NCBI GenBank assembly: GCA_021186555.1
Contig: JAJKFL010000004.1
Coordinates: forward strand, 26,688,406 to 26,752,405
Source of the DNA: Reticulitermes speratus
Taxonomy: Eukaryota > Arthropoda > Insecta > Blattodea > Rhinotermitidae
Direction of reading: 5' to 3'
Length of the DNA stretch: 64,000 nucleotides
This document shows positions 13,301 through 22,993 of the stretch, one piece after another. Numbering within the stretch: position 1 is the first letter of the stretch; the number at the start of each line of letters is the position of its first letter. A model generated the notes under the pieces. The model had not been told where the DNA came from, did not search any database, and saw only the letters and a list, made by a program, of their open reading frames with translations. Position numbers and translations under genes: made by a program.

Positions 13301-13873
13301 AAAAATGAGTTTCTAATTATGCCATTGTATACAATATTCATAGCGTACAACATTACTTTGTGATTTTAACTACCTCATAACAGGTGTGTACTGAAAAAAT
13401 CGGCTCATTCAAAATCGTATAACGTAAAGCACAAATTTTTGGTCCCAAGCACTTCAGCGTAACAAGTTTTTGCTGTATCAACTGCAATTGCCCCTTTTCA
13501 TTTAATTTTTTAAATAACTAGGTATTTCTTGGAAGTAACGGATTCTGCACATGAACAGTAACATTTGTATTGCCAGTTTCAATTGCATGTGCTTTTGGTG
13601 CAAGTTAATGGCTGAGTGAAAACTGTCATAGGAATTTAAAAATTTGTACTTCTTTTACAGTCAACCCAGGCACAATTGGCAAGGCTGCTGGAAGCTATGA
13701 CATGCTGCATTTGTATGGACCGTGCGATTGATACCGCATTCTTCCCTTGTGCACATGTGATAGCATGTGGTAAGTGTGGAGCAAGATGTGAAAGATGTCC
13801 GCTTTGTAGGGCACCAATTCAGCATTCACAGCACATCTTTCTGCCTATTGAGTACAAGATACTGATCATTTGA
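1097..13873 (+). CDS. dnr1: FERM-RING E3 ubiquitin ligase, MYLIP/IDOL (Dnr1) ortholog, 3' part of gene
   Basis: Five exons (1097-1340, 2350-2528, 7006-7222, 10249-10503, 13661-13873) have consensus AG/GT borders and compatible phases. They join to 368 residues ending at TGA 13871-13873. Order: FERM F2 lobe (about 1-80), F3/PH-like lobe (about 81-245, with [25 protein letters not shown] and [11 protein letters not shown]), a Ser-rich linker (about 246-300), then a C-terminal RING (313-347). This is the architecture of vertebrate MYLIP/IDOL, which ubiquitinates lipoprotein receptors and myosin light chain, and of Drosophila Dnr1, a repressor of the caspase Dredd in IMD signalling. Vertebrate MYLIP is about 445 residues, so roughly 80-90 N-terminal residues (F1 lobe) lie left of the window. 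The first exon begins in phase 2, finishing a codon from an upstream exon. The symbol follows the fly name; orthology is inferred from architecture and motifs. Confidence 0.93.
1615..1755 (+). repeat. SINE family B, body and 3' part
   Basis: This matches the body of the fuller copy at 23636-23930. Shared landmarks are CTCACCTCCATTTAGTGCC, a GAGGTTAAAAATGAGTG block and GCCTTCAGGGCATGGACAG followed by AACTTTACC. The tRNA-like head is missing. Confidence 0.65.
1805..2255 (+). repeat. Degenerate ~140-bp tandem repeat, about 3 units
   Basis: The phrase TACTTTACTTAAGTGTATAA, followed by an ATGAATTTCT-like stretch and 'ccatatttcatgac', recurs in altered form near 1808, 1960, 2078 and, weakly, 2215. 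Successive units also share TAATGC(C/T)(A/G)TT(C/G)AGCATTT. The units are strongly diverged and include an A9 run at 2023. Confidence 0.5.
2350..2528 (+). CDS. dnr1: MYLIP/dnr1 exon: start of FERM F3 lobe
   Basis: The acceptor is TTTTACCAG/GGC and the donor CTCAG/GTACAC at 2528/2529. It encodes [19 protein letters not shown] through [10 protein letters not shown]. The latter aligns with vertebrate GVGPEGISI at the start of the F3 (PH-like) lobe. It enters in phase 0 and leaves in phase 2, and an Arg codon completes across the junction to 7006. Confidence 0.92.
4290..4480. repeat. Short foldback element with hammerhead-like arms
   Basis: The left arm (about 4300-4345) and right arm (about 4428-4475) are imperfect inverted repeats around GGCTAA/TTAGC hairpins. 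On the minus strand the left arm reads AGGC-CTGAT-GGCTAAA-cat-TTTAGCC-GAAAC, and the following GCCT can pair with AGGC. The right arm on the plus strand reads CGATGATGGCTAA..TTAGCTGAAAT. Both resemble a hammerhead core but have lost core bases. Confidence 0.5.
5900..6110 (+). repeat. SINE family B, head and part of body
   Basis: A tRNA-like head (GGAGCCAGAGTAGTCGGTAT, then a B-box-like GGGTTCAAATTCTG) leads into CCAGCCTCCTGTCCGTTGGG and TACCGGGGTTCTTTCCTCAA, the shared SINE-B body. An A-to-T-rich tail follows, with a separate short repeat (AAAACACTGTCCCATTAATT) that recurs at 16610-16720. Confidence 0.65.
6490..6670 (+). repeat. SINE family B, body and 3' part
   Basis: Shared landmarks: GAGTACCAGAGGTTCTTTCC, CACTTACCTCTATCTAGAGC, AGGTTAAGAATGACTGGA and GCACGGGGACAACTTTACTA. 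The tRNA-like head is missing. Confidence 0.6.
7006..7222 (+). CDS. dnr1: MYLIP/dnr1 exon: FERM F3 core
   Basis: The acceptor is ATTTTCAG/C and the donor CTCAAG/GTACCA at 7222/7223. It encodes [20 protein letters not shown] through FIRDLK. The [20 protein letters not shown] stretch is almost identical to vertebrate MYLIP and is the strongest single identification in the gene. It enters in phase 2 and ends in phase 0. Confidence 0.95.
7391..7414. repeat. (GT)12 microsatellite
   Basis: Uninterrupted GT dinucleotide run in the intron. It explains the cysteine/valine repeat open frames across this position. Confidence 0.95.
7690..7997 (+). repeat. Duplicated ~300-bp intronic block, copy 1
   Basis: Direct repeat of 9170-9485. 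Common segments include CATTGTGTATGAAATAGT, CATGGTGA(T/C), ATATT(C/T)GACAA and AAAATAAAGTAA. The two copies differ at many positions by eye. A SINE-B copy starts directly after the shared AACTACAG. Confidence 0.65.
7995..8285 (+). repeat. SINE family B, near full length
   Basis: The head is tRNA-like (AGTGGCTAGGCTATGGGCTT ... GAGTTCAGTTCCC). The body has CCACCCGGCTCCTATCCAAT, GGGTACTAGGGCTCTTTCCC and CATTCACCTCCATCTATTTC, and the end GGACAGGACAAATTTGCC. It abuts the duplicated block. Confidence 0.7.
9170..9485 (+). repeat. Duplicated ~300-bp intronic block, copy 2
   Basis: Diverged direct copy of 7690-7997 ending at the same AACTACAG. No SINE follows this copy, so the SINE beside copy 1 probably arrived separately or was lost here. 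Confidence 0.6.
9573..9735. mobile_element. 163-bp MITE with pogo-like terminal inverted repeats
   Basis: The left end CAGTATTTACCTGAGTATAA and the inverted right end CACTGCATTTACCTGCCTAT are imperfect inverted repeats flanked by TA on both sides (9571-9572, 9736-9737). The termini resemble those of the pogo-like element at 53766-54742. No coding sequence fits inside. Confidence 0.55.
10249..10503 (+). CDS. dnr1: MYLIP/dnr1 exon: end of FERM and Ser-rich linker
   Basis: The acceptor is CACTGCAG/GGT and the donor TGCAAG/GTATCT. The exon is 85 codons in phase 0. [20 protein letters not shown] matches vertebrate [20 protein letters not shown] at the end of the F3 lobe. The rest ([20 protein letters not shown]) is a low-complexity Ser-rich linker leading to the RING. 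Confidence 0.95.
10617..10745 (-). repeat. tRNA-derived SINE, family C
   Basis: The minus strand reads GGGCTGTGCCATGGCCCAGG, a variable stretch, then GGAGGCCTGGGTTCAAACC (B-box-like), then GGCCAGTCCATGTGGCATTT. It is related to 248-360. Confidence 0.5.
11249..13475 (+). mobile_element. Tigger/pogo DNA transposon relic with broken transposase
   Basis: The left end CAGTAAAGCCTCATTAATTC and the inverted right end CAGCAAAAACTTGTTACGCT resemble Tigger termini. The right end is followed by TA at 13476; the left flank is not a clear TA. Inside are disconnected transposase pieces: a CENP-B-like HTH (about 11789-11990, [20 protein letters not shown]), the segment before the DDE core (about 12060-12260), the first catalytic-Asp motif [10 protein letters not shown] near 12226-12256, and the following [20 protein letters not shown] (about 12266-12325). 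Frames change between pieces and stops are frequent, so it is inactive. It sits in the intron between the FERM and RING exons. Confidence 0.75.
13661..13873 (+). CDS. dnr1: MYLIP/dnr1 terminal exon: C3HC4 RING finger
   Basis: The acceptor is TCTTTTACAG/TCA; 70 codons then TGA. Putative zinc ligands, numbered in the joined protein, are C313, C316, C328, H330, C334, C337, C344 and C347. The spacing is C-x2-C, C-x-H-x3-C-x2-C, C-x2-C, as in [22 protein letters not shown] follows, matching the conserved post-RING VEHVQHVYLP of vertebrates. The preceding [11 protein letters not shown] corresponds to the helix before the vertebrate RING. No missing ligand or break is seen. Confidence 0.96.
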   Translation, partial: STQAQLARLLEAMTCCICMDRAIDTAFFPCAHVIACGKCGARCERCPLCRAPIQHSQHIFLPIEYKILII

Positions 13874-14937
13874 TGTGGCAGCATCCAGATTTCAGTCAGC
13901 CTCAGGAGCAGATTGAGGATTGTGATGATCATTTCCGTGAAGAGCTGCAGAACCGTACACAAGAGTTATATCAGGTAAATCGATCACGCCAACAGTGATG
14001 GCAGTGTACAAATGGTGTCAGGAACAAATAGTTGGAGAAAACCAGGTAAGCAGTAGTGCTGAACTCAGGCTGCACCAAATGGAGCAAGTGAACCAGACTG
14101 AACAAAACCATGTCACTGATGATAGCTAAAATCTTACAAGAATCATGCAGGAATCATTCATCTTCGGGATAAAACTATAATAATAGTTTGTACACAGAAG
14201 TACAACTGGGAGAAGTGTTTATTGATTCATTAGTGTGTTGGTATAGAAATTTAGTGAATGGTTTGGAGCACAGTGCACTAGTTGGCCGCATATAGTTTTG
14301 GGTTTGTGACTGAATAATGGTGGTAATGTGACTTACTATTTGTAATCTTTAAATTATACTGGCATTATTTTTTATCATGCATAATATGTAACTGACATTT
14401 TGGAATGCAGTATTCTCTTACATGGATTACATTCTTTGCATATTTATCATCAGGTATAACTGATTTTAATAGGTTTTTTTTTTTACAAAATGGAGTTTTG
14501 TGGTTTATATTATCTTCACTTTTGATTGTTTCTGCTTCATAATTTTGTCTTTTAAAGAAGTTCTCTGAACTTAGACTATTCTTAATGGTACAGATATGTC
14601 TTATTTTATTGACTTAAATCCACTGAAGAAAAAGTTATGCTTTACATTGTTGCATGTTTTAACTATTACTTTTTAAAGATTTGAGTATTGTCTTAGGATA
14701 TTTTCATTTTTTTACTTTCATAAGATGTGAAACTGATGGTTGAAACTGTTCTTAACCATTATTTGCCCATAGAGCTGGTTCTTTAAAATAGCAGATCTGC
14801 CTTGCATAGCATGCCATAAGCTGGTCTCATTCTGTGATGATGTTATTAAACGTATTTTTATATTCAATGGAACAGAACTTTATCCTGTGTCTAAAGTGCA
14901 TGTAAATGCTTAAGGTGATCCATCCTCATTGTGTCTA

Positions 14938-15790
14938 CAGTATAACCAAGGTATAAGATACTCAGTCCAAACACAACTTTTATTTATCAAATATAACCAG
15001 CTACATGTTTCAGATAATATATAGCCATCATGAGGCTGATCATGAAAATAGAAGCAAAATGTTCACAGCTGCATGGGAGGTTTGAGAGCTCGAACCTTTA
15101 CAAATATATTGTTGTATAATATACATAAAAGAAATATGGCGGCCTCAGGAATAAGAGTCTTGTGAAGTTGTAAAATTGTATGTATAAAGTTTAAAAGGGA
15201 CAGTGGAAGTATGTTAATTATTGATAATAGTAATAAATAATGAAGTATATTACATAAATATTAAAATAGGGGAAGCACAGACAAGTTTTTTAGGGAGACA
15301 GCCTGTATGTGTGGGTTTCCTTGTTTTCAGTAGTAGCACGTTGGGACATGGATATTTGCTTGAAGAATATGATGTTCCATTAAGATACACTTTCTTGTGT
15401 ATCTAAAAATCTGAAATTATATTAATATTTTTAATATGTTAATTTATGATAAAAGAGTTGAATTGAAGTGAAGTAATGGCGGGTTAAAACGCGTAGTTGG
15501 GCTTTTATGGATGTTTATCTTGGAAGTTAATTTATTCTTATTGTTGTTTCAAGCACGCTTCTATATATCCTTACTATATATATAGTATATATATATAATA
15601 TATATACTTACTATATATAGTTTGAGATCTCAAACCTCCCATGCAGTTGTGAACATTTTCCTTTTATTTTCACACTCAGCCTGATTATGACGCCTTATTA
15701 GCCAAAACATGTAGCTGGTTATACTTGATAAATAAAAGTTGTTTTTGGACTGAGTGGATTATATCTCTGGGTATATATATAAAGGCTTCT
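14938..15790. repeat. ~850-bp foldback element with hammerhead-like arms
   Basis: The left arm (about 14938-15100) is the inverted counterpart of the right arm (about 15625-15785). Both include ACTCAGTCCAAA, AACTTTTATTTATCAA, TATAACCAGCTACATGTTT and TGCATGGGAGGTTTGAGA (left-arm orientation). The centre has an AT-rich stretch with TA repeats at 15572-15620. On the minus strand the left arm reads CAGC-CTCATGATGGC..CTGAAAC-ATGTA-GCTG. The right arm on the plus strand reads CAGC-CTGATTATGACG..CCAAAAC-ATGTA-GCTG. Each carries a substitution in the presumed hammerhead core but keeps the CAGC/GCTG stem. Confidence 0.7.
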
Positions 15791-16609
15791 AAGATTGTCA
15801 GAGATTTATTTGTAATGAATTCACTTACAAGTGTTGGGGTGGGGTTCCCTACAGAAAGCTGCAAAACTGCCTATTAGCTTTGCCATATTTATTTGCCCAT
15901 GTGTCTGTATGTGACAATTTGAGAACTGTTGCACTTATTTTTAGAAAGTTTGATATAAGGGAGTTTTACTAAAAATTTCAATTAAAACTGGGCAACTATA
16001 CCAGACACTGTACATAAACACCTACATGTTTTTTCTGTTCACATCTTGAGTCTAAGTCACACATAACTAAATATTGATCAAAGTGCCCAGTACACTTTCT
16101 AGGTATGTCATGATTCTTGAGATCATGAAACCAAAGGGACTGAACTTGCCAGAACTTATTTCACAGTGTGCTTCCAGTGTAGGTCAGCAGTCTTAGGTGT
16201 GCTATTTGTTGTGATACAGCATGAAGCAGAGATCTACGTACAAGTCATCTCTTCTCTTTGACAGTGCAGTCATTTTCCTTCAGTTGGCCAGTGTTCATTA
16301 TTTTATATGTTGAGTCAAATTGTCCAATAACTTGGGAGAGGAAAGGTTGTTGATACGCAAGGTATGCCTGTACCTTTCCACCCTTCTAGTCGAGTATTTT
16401 ACAGTAACATGTTTTTAAATCACATGCTCTGCCCTTCCATGTCATGTGTATCCGGCCCTGTTACATAATTTGTAAATTTGTATTCCAGTAAGTTCTTGTT
16501 TCTTGGGGATATATTATTCAAACACTGCCTTCCGCACAACAGTCATTAAACCAGAAACTCCTCCAAAGCTGTTTCAGAAGAACAGTAAATGCTGATCTCA
16601 ACTACCAGC

Positions 16610-16720
16610 CAAGTTAACCTTTCACTGACAAAGGGGACAACTCTGTCCCAATTAAATGTACATCATTTTGTCTGAAAGGGAAAAAATGCTGTCCCTCAGT
16701 GGGTGTCTAATTGAACAGTG
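16610..16720. repeat. Short dispersed repeat also present near 6085-6190
   Basis: GGGGACAACTCTGTCCCATT-like text (here CCCAATTAAATGTACATC), followed by GAAAGGGAAAAAATGCTGTC, parallels AAAACACTGTCCCATTAATT and GGGAAAACAGTATCCCACAA near 6110-6175. Class unknown. Confidence 0.4.
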
Positions 16721-19700
16721 CTCAGGCCACAGCAGAAGCACGGCAATTAAGAGGTTTTACACTAAAGTTTAATTTAATTTCAGATCAGACCAAAATGCCA
16801 TCCACATGTAGCATTCAAACTACATTTGAAAGATCACTCCCAATAATTGGGAATACCACACTAAGGTTAAATCCATAAGAACCACATGATTTTCTATTTC
16901 TGTCATATGCTGTGTAATTTAATCCTTACTGGCAGAAGACCTCAAGAGGCATCAGTAAGATATCTTGTACAATTCAGTCATTTACTCCAAGCACCTGTGC
17001 AGTCAGTTGAAGAAAATAAAGATATAATACTGTATATACAAGTCAGCTTCACACAAAAGATGTAAACACATTCACTTTGACGTTTACAGTGTAACAGCAT
17101 GAGTATAATGTAATATAATCATGTTTATAAGTGTGTGAGGAAGGAAATCTCAATGTTGTTATTTTAACATTGACAGTCATAACCAATGTGGTTAGTCACT
17201 GTGTAACATAAGAGCACTAATTGCGCATGATGAAAAATTTTCTTTGTGATTGTAAAGAAATACAGTGTTTCATGCATAAGAAGTTTTTCAATGGACCAGT
17301 GAAAAGGAACTTCTTATAAGGAATGTAAAAATTATGTTCGTTTTTGGATCTGATTTTGTATTTTGATCGCAAGCAATTTTTTCATAATGTTTCAGTTATA
17401 AAGATCACGTGCTTATTGCAAGGTGTATTTTTTATTACTTTGATGTTGTGCATCCCGTGGTGTTTATAGATTTCAGTAGTATTTTTTTATTGCCAGACTG
17501 AGCAGTGCAGAGCAGGTGGCATCATCGGTCATTCTGCAATGATATTGTCCACTCTGTGGCGAGGAGTTCAGTGTTAAAAAATACTCTGTAGATCAGGTCA
17601 CTTTGGCCATACAGTGCTAAAGAAAAATTCATTACCTCTTACAAAGTACAAATCTGATGTAATTTGTTTTTTGCATGTGTGCTTTCTTCATTTACCTCAC
17701 TTTTGTCCTTCACCTCAGGACTGTCATTAGACAGGTGTTCATTGTCATTAGGTCACAGCACATTATCGTCTACTGCAACAAAATCTCCAAATCTACTGTT
17801 GTTACATCACTGCTTCAGTTAGTAAGAAGTGAATAACAGAACCAAAACAACAGTTAATATGTTGTGCACAAACAGTGAAGTGGCCCGCAGTTGATTATCA
17901 GCTGTGGTACATTTTGAACATCAGGGAGTGAGTAATGGTTGTAAAGCCTTATGATCATATTAAATGGGAAATTTTTGTTTAAAATCTGAAAAATGAACTT
18001 CTAAAGCAGGAAGACCTTTTACATGAGAATGTTATATGCAGGAAAATTTGACTTTATTCTTGTGGGAGTTTTGGTGGAACTTCATAAATGTAACTTCTCA
18101 CATGGGAAATCTTTGTGTCCAGGAACTTCTTGTCTGGAAACACTGTATACTATAAAGATTTTTAACACCTTGACAGATCCTGGAGTTTTGAGTGTTTTCT
18201 AAAGGGGGTTGTGAAGTTATAAAAAGACCTACTTTTTCAGTTACAATCATTGTACAGTTGCAGTGTGTATCTTGGGAGTTTTACACAAAAGCTGCTTGGT
18301 GAATGTACAATAATATGTTAAATGCTCATTGAAATGCAGAGCATTAATGCAACAACTGCTTTAGTCATTAACAATGCAAGAAATTTAAAACTATATGTAT
18401 ATATTTATATAATATACTATATTGTTTTGCTATGAATTAAGGTTTTATGTTCTTCTATAAGTTACATTTAAAAGTAACAGAACAAGATAAGAGTATTTTC
18501 TAAGTATTTGCAAATGTTAAAGAAAGTATTACGTAATAATGTGTTTGTGTACCATAATAAATTACTGTGTGAAACAAATATTTTAGTTGTATGAGTCACA
18601 GTATGTGTATGTGATTCATTGTTCACTCATTCTGTTTTTTGCACCATGAAGATTTATAACCAGTTTGTGTGTCTGTGTGCATGAGCATGTCTGTATATGA
18701 ACACAATAAAAGAACTTGTATGCATTCATGTGATAACTTGAAAGATGACATTAAAGTGACATTTTAATAGAACTTGCTTATGTTTCCTCACAGCTACATC
18801 ATTTCTACCGGTACTTGGTGAATCTCTTCAGTATTAGAGTTGACATCCTACTTGCAGCAGATACATGCATGAGACACAGTTATGATCATGGAATTCCATA
18901 AGTGGCATCTGAGAGTGTGTTACACTTAACACTTGTTACTTCTTGTAGCTGTCCGACAGAAAAAAGGAATGTGAGACAGATCTCTGTTTCTCCACATAAT
19001 CACAACAGAAGTTGCAGCATTTGTCCCAGTGGTGTTATTGTATTTGATTTCTTCAGACAAGAAGTTGGGGGCTAGTGTTTGTCTTCTGGATTGTGCCAAT
19101 CAGGTGTCAAAATTTTGAACATTAGGAGTTTTGACACAATGTTGTCCTTAGTCTCAGAAATGAAGGAGAATGCTCTGTATATTACAAAACACTGTTGGGA
19201 ATGTCTTGTCCATCTGCTACTCAGCTTAGAACTAATGCCTTGCGTTTTCTACATGTGGGTTACTGAAGATGTAGATCATATGAAAATGTTTCCAATACAA
19301 TTATGAGAAGAAAGTGAGGTGTGCTGGTGGGTGCAGATACAGCCCTTATTTCGTCTGTGGAGGGCTCAGACACATTGTGCATCGAAATTTTCAACAGTAT
19401 ACCACATAGTCTGACAATCCTTAAGAATAAAAAGACAAAATTTAAAGTAGCATTAATAAATACTTAAGTACACACTCCTTTTACTCTGTATATGAATTTT
19501 TATGTGTAAAGATGATGTATAATACTGTTTTATAAAATGTTTATAGTATTTTACACTGTGAAAATTGTGTATATTTTTGTATTTATGATTTGTCCCACAT
19601 CCTTTTGTCTTTGTGACACACTTAGGGATCCACGAATGTATGTATGTATGTAGTGTATGTACCAGAACAATATCTGTTGGTCTGGTGATTGTATCTAGAA

Positions 19701-20878
19701 ACAGAGGATCTGTCCATTATTTCTCACTCTTATGGACATGCAGGATACAGTAATAAATAGAATGGAATGTTGCTTTTGATTATAGTAGACTCAATGATGC
19801 ACACTTGGATTAACTGCTGTGAGATTAAACATAGAACTTTTGTAAGCCCTTCACTATTGATTATAGTTTTCCGTAATTAAGTGTTGCCCATTACTTGTGT
19901 TTCAGTAATGTACATCAGTGATGCTTTACAGTAATTTACACTAGACTGTACATCTCTTCATCCTGTTGCAACTTATATATTGCTTTTATCATTGGTTATG
20001 TACCATGGAACAAGGGTTGCTTTCTTCTATTGGAAAGATAACTTGTCTCGCTGTTTAGTTACCAGTAGACTCTACAGCCTACAGTTCATTAGTTTTAGTA
20101 CTGTACTTAATTTAAATCAATTGAATAGCACTATTGTGTGAATTATATTTAATCAAAGTTTTAATAGTAGATTCTTAGCATTCCACGCTCATTGTAGATT
20201 TACTTAGTACAATTTCCCTTTTTAGGGGTCAGAACCCTTTATATATTATTTTGTATTAGTTACACAATGGTGAACAGTAAAACAGAAACTAAAAAAATAC
20301 AGGGGGTTCAAGAAGAAAGTTATACAGGGAAAACAACTGTACACAACATTTGTGAAAATAAATTAATGAAAAATGCTAACAATTCTGATTTGATATTGGC
20401 TTATCCATATGAAATGCAATGAAAACAAGATTAGAATAGTTCAGAGTATGATGGTCCCCTGTTTCTAGAATCTGCCCTGAAGAGGCTTTTATCCCCAATC
20501 AGGAATGGAAGGAGATTTCAGTGCATCCCAAGGCTGGTTAACTGCAATTCAACAGACGCCATGGCATTGGGGATGGTACCATTCAATGAAAAAATTACAT
20601 GGCAGTGAATTGCAGAGTGATTTTGAATGGAGTAATTGTAAATGGGTCAAATATCTTTATTTTAATTATGGTACTGTATGTATTTGCGTGAAGCATGTTT
20701 TGTCATTAATGTAAGTGCATTAAAGATCCAGGATGTTGGTAAGACAGCTGAAATTCATAAGTTACATCAGAGTATTTCAAAGCGATTTTCAGGATTGAAT
20801 GCAGCATGGGTAATGTGGTCTTCCAGATTTTTGGATTGTCTGCTTTAATTATCTTAACTATTACTTCCCACCATTACA

Positions 20879-21441
20879 GTGATCATTCACAAACACCAAC
20901 TAATACACACAGTTTATATAAAATCACATGTGATCCATATATGTGAATCCTCCTACATGTTTTAGTGATAAATTGCCACCCTCAGGGAGACAATACAAAG
21001 GTATATAAGATTAAAACATTCAATTTACATATACAATGTTCAAAAAAATAATAGCAACTATAAATATAAAGATGTAGATGCTATTCATATTGTGACACTG
21101 ACATATACTTCAATAGAATTCATTGATGTGCCACTGTTTATACTGTATGTGGTTACCTGCATACAAACATGTAGATCAAATTGATTAACACACCAACAAA
21201 TGCACCAAAACAAGTTTGTCACTGATTTCTTTATTAAAAAAATGTAGATCAAAGTTTTTGATCCAAAAGGATTATTTTTGACATTGTATATATAAATTGA
21301 ATGTATGAATTTCATATTCCTTTGTATGATTGTCTCGCTGAGGAAAGCAATTTATCGCTGAAACATGTAGGAGAGTTCATGCATATGTATGATTTGTGAT
21401 TTTATATAAATTATGTGCATTAGTTGCTGTATGTGGATGAT
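20879..21441. repeat. 563-bp foldback element; right arm keeps a hammerhead-like core
   Basis: The arms (about 20879-21010 and 21310-21441) are inverted repeats. They share CAACTAAT(A/G)CACA, TTTATATAAAATCACA, CCTACATGTTT and GATAAATTGC (left-arm orientation). In the right arm, plus strand, CTGAGGA is at 21338-21344, a short AGC/GCT hairpin follows, GAAA is at 21360-21363, then C-AT-G-TA, with a presumed cleavage position after 21369. The flanks TCTC (21333-21336) and GAGA (21371-21374) can pair as stem I. The left arm, minus strand, has core changes (CTGAGGG, AAAAC) but a well-paired TCTCC/GGAGG stem. Confidence 0.65.
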
Positions 21442-22059
21442 TATACTCACCATGCACGGAACAAATAATATTAAATTACAGGGACATTGAAGATTTCACT
21501 GTATGGCATTGCATACCTTCATGAACACCCTTGGATTTGTATCACCTAGGTAATATGTATCCCAAGGACTTCATTGCATGTGCTTGTGTTCAGACTTGGC
21601 ACTTAAGAACAATGAACAGTCAGTTGAACTGAAATGATGTTTAACTCGAGAACCTTTCAGTGTTCCTATCATATATAATGAAGTTTTTCCATAGTCTTTG
21701 GTCACTTTACAAGAAATAGTGATCTTGATGTGTGCAGTCTCATTTACTGATATATCAGGTGAAGGGGCATTTTCAGCCTGGAACTTATTAAAATGCTGCT
21801 ATCTGAATTTGACGTTACAATCATGTTTAACAGATGGAAACATTGCTCAGGTTAAGAATGAGTGGAGCTATGCCTTTACTCCTACACGACTTTCATGACG
21901 TGGACATATTACTTTACCAGGATTTTACTTTCAGCTGACTTCAAAGTAATTCGTTTATTAGCCATTTACTATAGCAAAATATCCTTAGTATACATCAATA
22001 GCCGGTTAGATAGCTTACACATGCGACATTTTATCCTTGTTGCCAGTGTACGTTTATCA

Positions 22060-22925
22060 TGATCGTTGTATCATGGCGGCTTATTGTTTGAGAGCATCTT
22101 ACTTTTGTAGGCATAAATCAAGTCAAGACGTCGTTACATTTTGCCCTGGTATGTGTACCACCTACTTAATCTGCGGTATCGTCATTGCAACGCAACGAAC
22201 TTGAATGAAGTGGTCATTACCTAATAAACCTGAATTCTGAAACCATTCGATTTCTTTTTGTGTGCACAACGATCGTCATAAACCACTAACAAGTGCATTA
22301 TGGGAGTGAAATTCTATTAATTTCTAACATGGCAGCGTTGTAAGTGCATTTGAGGCCCCGAAATTTGAAGAATATTATATGCCTGTTTTTGCAGTTAATA
22401 ACGGTTTATAACAGCATAATGCATGAATCTCTATAAGGAAGTTACTCATTTAATCGCGTTTACTAGTGCTTTAAATATACCCACATTTGGCCAAGACAAA
22501 CTTAGACAGTTCGCTCTAGCGTGAACGTATGGCAGACTCCAATTAAGATAACGACGATCATGGGAAAGTGTCGAAAGTCGAAAGTGCTGTTCTTACTTGG
22601 TGGCCCTCAGAAGGGGGGCCGTGTTTATTATGTATATGGTGATGGACTGCAGAGTATGTAAGGCGTAACATGCATTTTGGTATGTGCAGCCTAGGATTGT
22701 GCGCCTAAAGGGCTTATGAACACAATTCATGGTAACTGCTTATCTGTAATTTCCGCCGTAATCACTTTGTTTTCGTTTCTGAATGCTAGTTACAAATTTA
22801 TTTCCGTACCACATCAGTTTACTCCAGTAGAATGTAAGTGGTGAATGGACGATACCTCGATGGCGTGTAAGAGTGACTGGCAAATACAGCGGCGTGTGTC
22901 ATCTAATTACTGGTTCTGTTTACAG
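22060..22925 (+). promoter_or_regulatory. Probable 5' flank / non-coding first exon region of gene 2
   Basis: This stretch looks richer in CpG than its surroundings, which are CpG-poor as expected for methylated insect DNA. It precedes a good splice acceptor (GGTTCTGTTTACAG, ending 22925) placed 68 bases before the ATG at 22994. This suggests a non-coding first exon and promoter here. No TATA box or initiator is claimed, and the transcription start cannot be set from sequence alone. Confidence 0.35.
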
Positions 22926-22993
22926 TGCGGTAAATTGAAGAAACGTGATTTGAAAGTATCGAAACAGCTCTCTTGAGGCTACCATAGTTAGTT

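Larger units (their letters stand above)
10504..13660 (+). other. Intron holding a SINE fragment and a Tigger relic
   Basis: Most of this intron between the FERM and RING exons is a decayed pogo/Tigger transposon (11249-13475). A family-C SINE fragment lies at 10617-10745 (minus). The remainder is unassigned. Confidence 0.7.
13874..22925. other. 3'UTR of dnr1, intergenic region and 5' region of gene 2
   Basis: No multi-exon gene is recognisable in these 9 kb. The first part is probably 3'UTR, with AATAAA hexamers at several places (for example near 18701) but no way to choose one by eye. Two foldback elements (14938-15790, 20879-21441) and a short repeat (16610-16720) are present. The last 850 bases look richer in CpG and probably include the upstream exon or promoter of gene 2. 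Confidence 0.5.
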
